6,947 bases of DNA, taken from Acidobacteriota bacterium. Its GTDB lineage: Bacteria > Acidobacteriota > Terriglobia > Terriglobales > Acidobacteriaceae. The translations under genes were made by a program, and so were the position numbers. Shown here piece after piece: positions 5,898 to 6,947 of the stretch. Each line of letters opens with the position of its first letter. Positions within the stretch are counted from its first letter, which is position 1. The DNA is taken from NCBI GenBank assembly GCA_021851625.1, contig JAJZCX010000080.1, positions 1 through 6,947 of the forward strand. Direction: 5' to 3'. The notes under the pieces are model-generated. The model had not been told where the DNA came from. It worked only from the letters and a program-made list of their open reading frames with translations, and ran no database searches.

Positions 5898-6947
5898 ATG
5901 AATCGGATGCGAATTTTACAGCGACATGCGGTCGTGCTTCTTGCTGCGACTGCGCTGGTGCTGGCTGCGTCTGCTGCCGGGCATGCGCAAAGCCCCAGAA
6001 CAGAAAAGAAAATCACGCCCAAGCAGGCGCAGGAGTTGTTTCGCTCTGTGAACACGATTCTGCACTTTGACAGCAGCGATAGTGGTTACGTTATTCGCCA
6101 TGATGTGCAGCCGCGCCTGGTGTCGCGCGACGAGGTGGAAAGCTTTTTGGCAAAGCAATTGCGGGATGACAAATCTGCGCAGCGCTTGCAGCGTTCGGAG
6201 CTGGTGCTGAAGAAATTTGGATTGCTGGATCGGGATTTTGACCTAGAGCCGTTTCTGGTGCAACTGCTGCGCGAGCAGATTGCTGGATATTACGACGAAA
6301 AAACAAAGACAGTAAATCTGCTGGACTGGGTGGATCCAAATACGCAGCAACCCGTGCTGGCCCATGAGTTGACGCACGCCTTGCAGGATCAATACGTGGA
6401 TTTGGAAAAATGGGAGGAACAGGAAAAAGACGGCATTCCCAAAAATGTTAGGCAAGACAATGCAGCGCTAGCTGTAGACGAGGATGACACCGTGCGCGAT
6501 GCCGTGGTGGAAGGGCAGGCCATGGTGGTTTTCGCCGATTATGCGTTGCGACCACAAGGCAAGACGTTGCTAACGGATCCGAATGCAGCCAATGCGATGG
6601 AGCAGGCCATGAGCGATTATTCCGACTCGCCGGTGATGGCACGTGCGCCGCTGTTTCTGCAGGAATCGCTGCTCTTCCCCTACCAGGCGGGAATGAATTT
6701 CATTGATACCATACTGCGCTTTCAAGGGCAGGGCGCAGCGTTTGCGGGCACACTGGATCGCCCGCCCACTTCGACGTACGAGATTCTGAATCCGCAGGCA
6801 TACATGCACCACGCTGTGGTGCCGTTGCTTACCATGCCTGATATTCACGGTCTAATCAGCGGGGAGTACAAGCCGTATGACATTGGCGTGATGGGGGAGT
6901 TGGATGTGCGCATGTTGGGTGATTTGTTTGGCGGTGTCCGAGTAGGT
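5898..6947 (+). CDS. Exported putative zinc metallopeptidase, HELTH motif (3' partial)
   Basis: The frame stays open from the ATG at 5898 through the last base, so 350 residues are visible and the C-terminus is missing. Residues 1-30 form a Sec-type signal peptide: basic start MNRMRILQRH, hydrophobic Ala/Leu/Val core, and likely cleavage after GHA (30). The mature part is mixed helix. QIAGYYDEKTKTVNLLD (127-143) leads into VLAHELTHALQDQ (153-165), a zincin HExxH motif with H156, E157 and H160. VVEGQAMVV (203-211) follows about 45 residues later, and E205 could be the third, gluzincin-type metal ligand. A polar linker (about 170-198) lies between the two. The family resembles bacterial and archaeal exported proteins with an AHELTHALQDQ core that have no known substrate. 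Peptidase activity is inferred from the motif only. It is transcribed divergently from ygfZ with its own ribosome site, so no operon partner is visible. Confidence 0.85.
   Translation, partial: MNRMRILQRHAVVLLAATALVLAASAAGHAQSPRTEKKITPKQAQELFRSVNTILHFDSSDSGYVIRHDVQPRLVSRDEVESFLAKQLRDDKSAQRLQRSELVLKKFGLLDRDFDLEPFLVQLLREQIAGYYDEKTKTVNLLDWVDPNTQQPVLAHELTHALQDQYVDLEKWEEQEKDGIPKNVRQDNAALAVDEDDTVRDAVVEGQAMVVFADYALRPQGKTLLTDPNAANAMEQAMSDYSDSPVMARAPLFLQESLLFPYQAGMNFIDTILRFQGQGAAFAGTLDRPPTSTYEILNPQAYMHHAVVPLLTMPDIHGLISGEYKPYDIGVMGELDVRMLGDLFGGVRVG

Noticed and set aside
5881..5901. Six-codon frame (MRRGVE) ending in TGA overlapping the start of the exported protein gene
   Set aside because: It could be a leader peptide, but it is very short, has no good ribosome site of its own, and its bases are explained by the purine-rich ribosome site of the main gene.

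Overview
The window looks like ordinary chromosome from a soil-type Acidobacteriota, probably the Terriglobia/Acidobacteriaceae. That placement is an inference. It rests on the hybrid histidine kinase, whose N-terminal beta-rich module ends in a 'LLRTPEDV..L...PWW' stretch before a single membrane helix, on the DUF1844 protein, on the exported HELTH protein, and on the moderately GC-rich base usage. I see no phage, transposon, CRISPR array, tRNA or rRNA signal.

Layout: (1) bases 1-2312, plus strand, hold the 3' part of a hybrid sensor histidine kinase. The reading frame is open to the left edge, so the true start lies outside the window. (2) The kinase converges, with only 27 bases between stop codons, on a four-gene minus-strand cluster that reads from right to left: ygfZ-like folate-binding protein (5807-4749), DUF1844 protein (4732-4109), PhnP-like metallo-beta-lactamase-fold hydrolase (4093-3311) and ribF (3317-2340). 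The gaps are 16 and 15 bases and the last junction is a 7-base overlap, so the four are probably one transcript. (3) A 90-base divergent intergenic region (5808-5897) carries a TATAAT hexamer facing the cluster. (4) From 5898 to the right edge a plus-strand gene encodes a secreted HExxH-containing protein whose 3' end is cut off.

How the genes fit together: RibF makes FMN and FAD. YgfZ-type proteins are folate-binding factors needed for some Fe-S enzymes. The MBL protein resembles phosphodiesterases that open five-membered cyclic phosphates. This makes the minus-strand cluster a plausible cofactor-maintenance operon, with DUF1844 as its unexplained member. The flanking kinase and exported protein need not be related to it.

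Nothing here is clearly a new system. The best leads are the translationally coupled PhnP-like/RibF pair, the exported putative metallopeptidase, the tandem beta-module sensor of the kinase, and a strong imperfect inverted repeat inside ygfZ.
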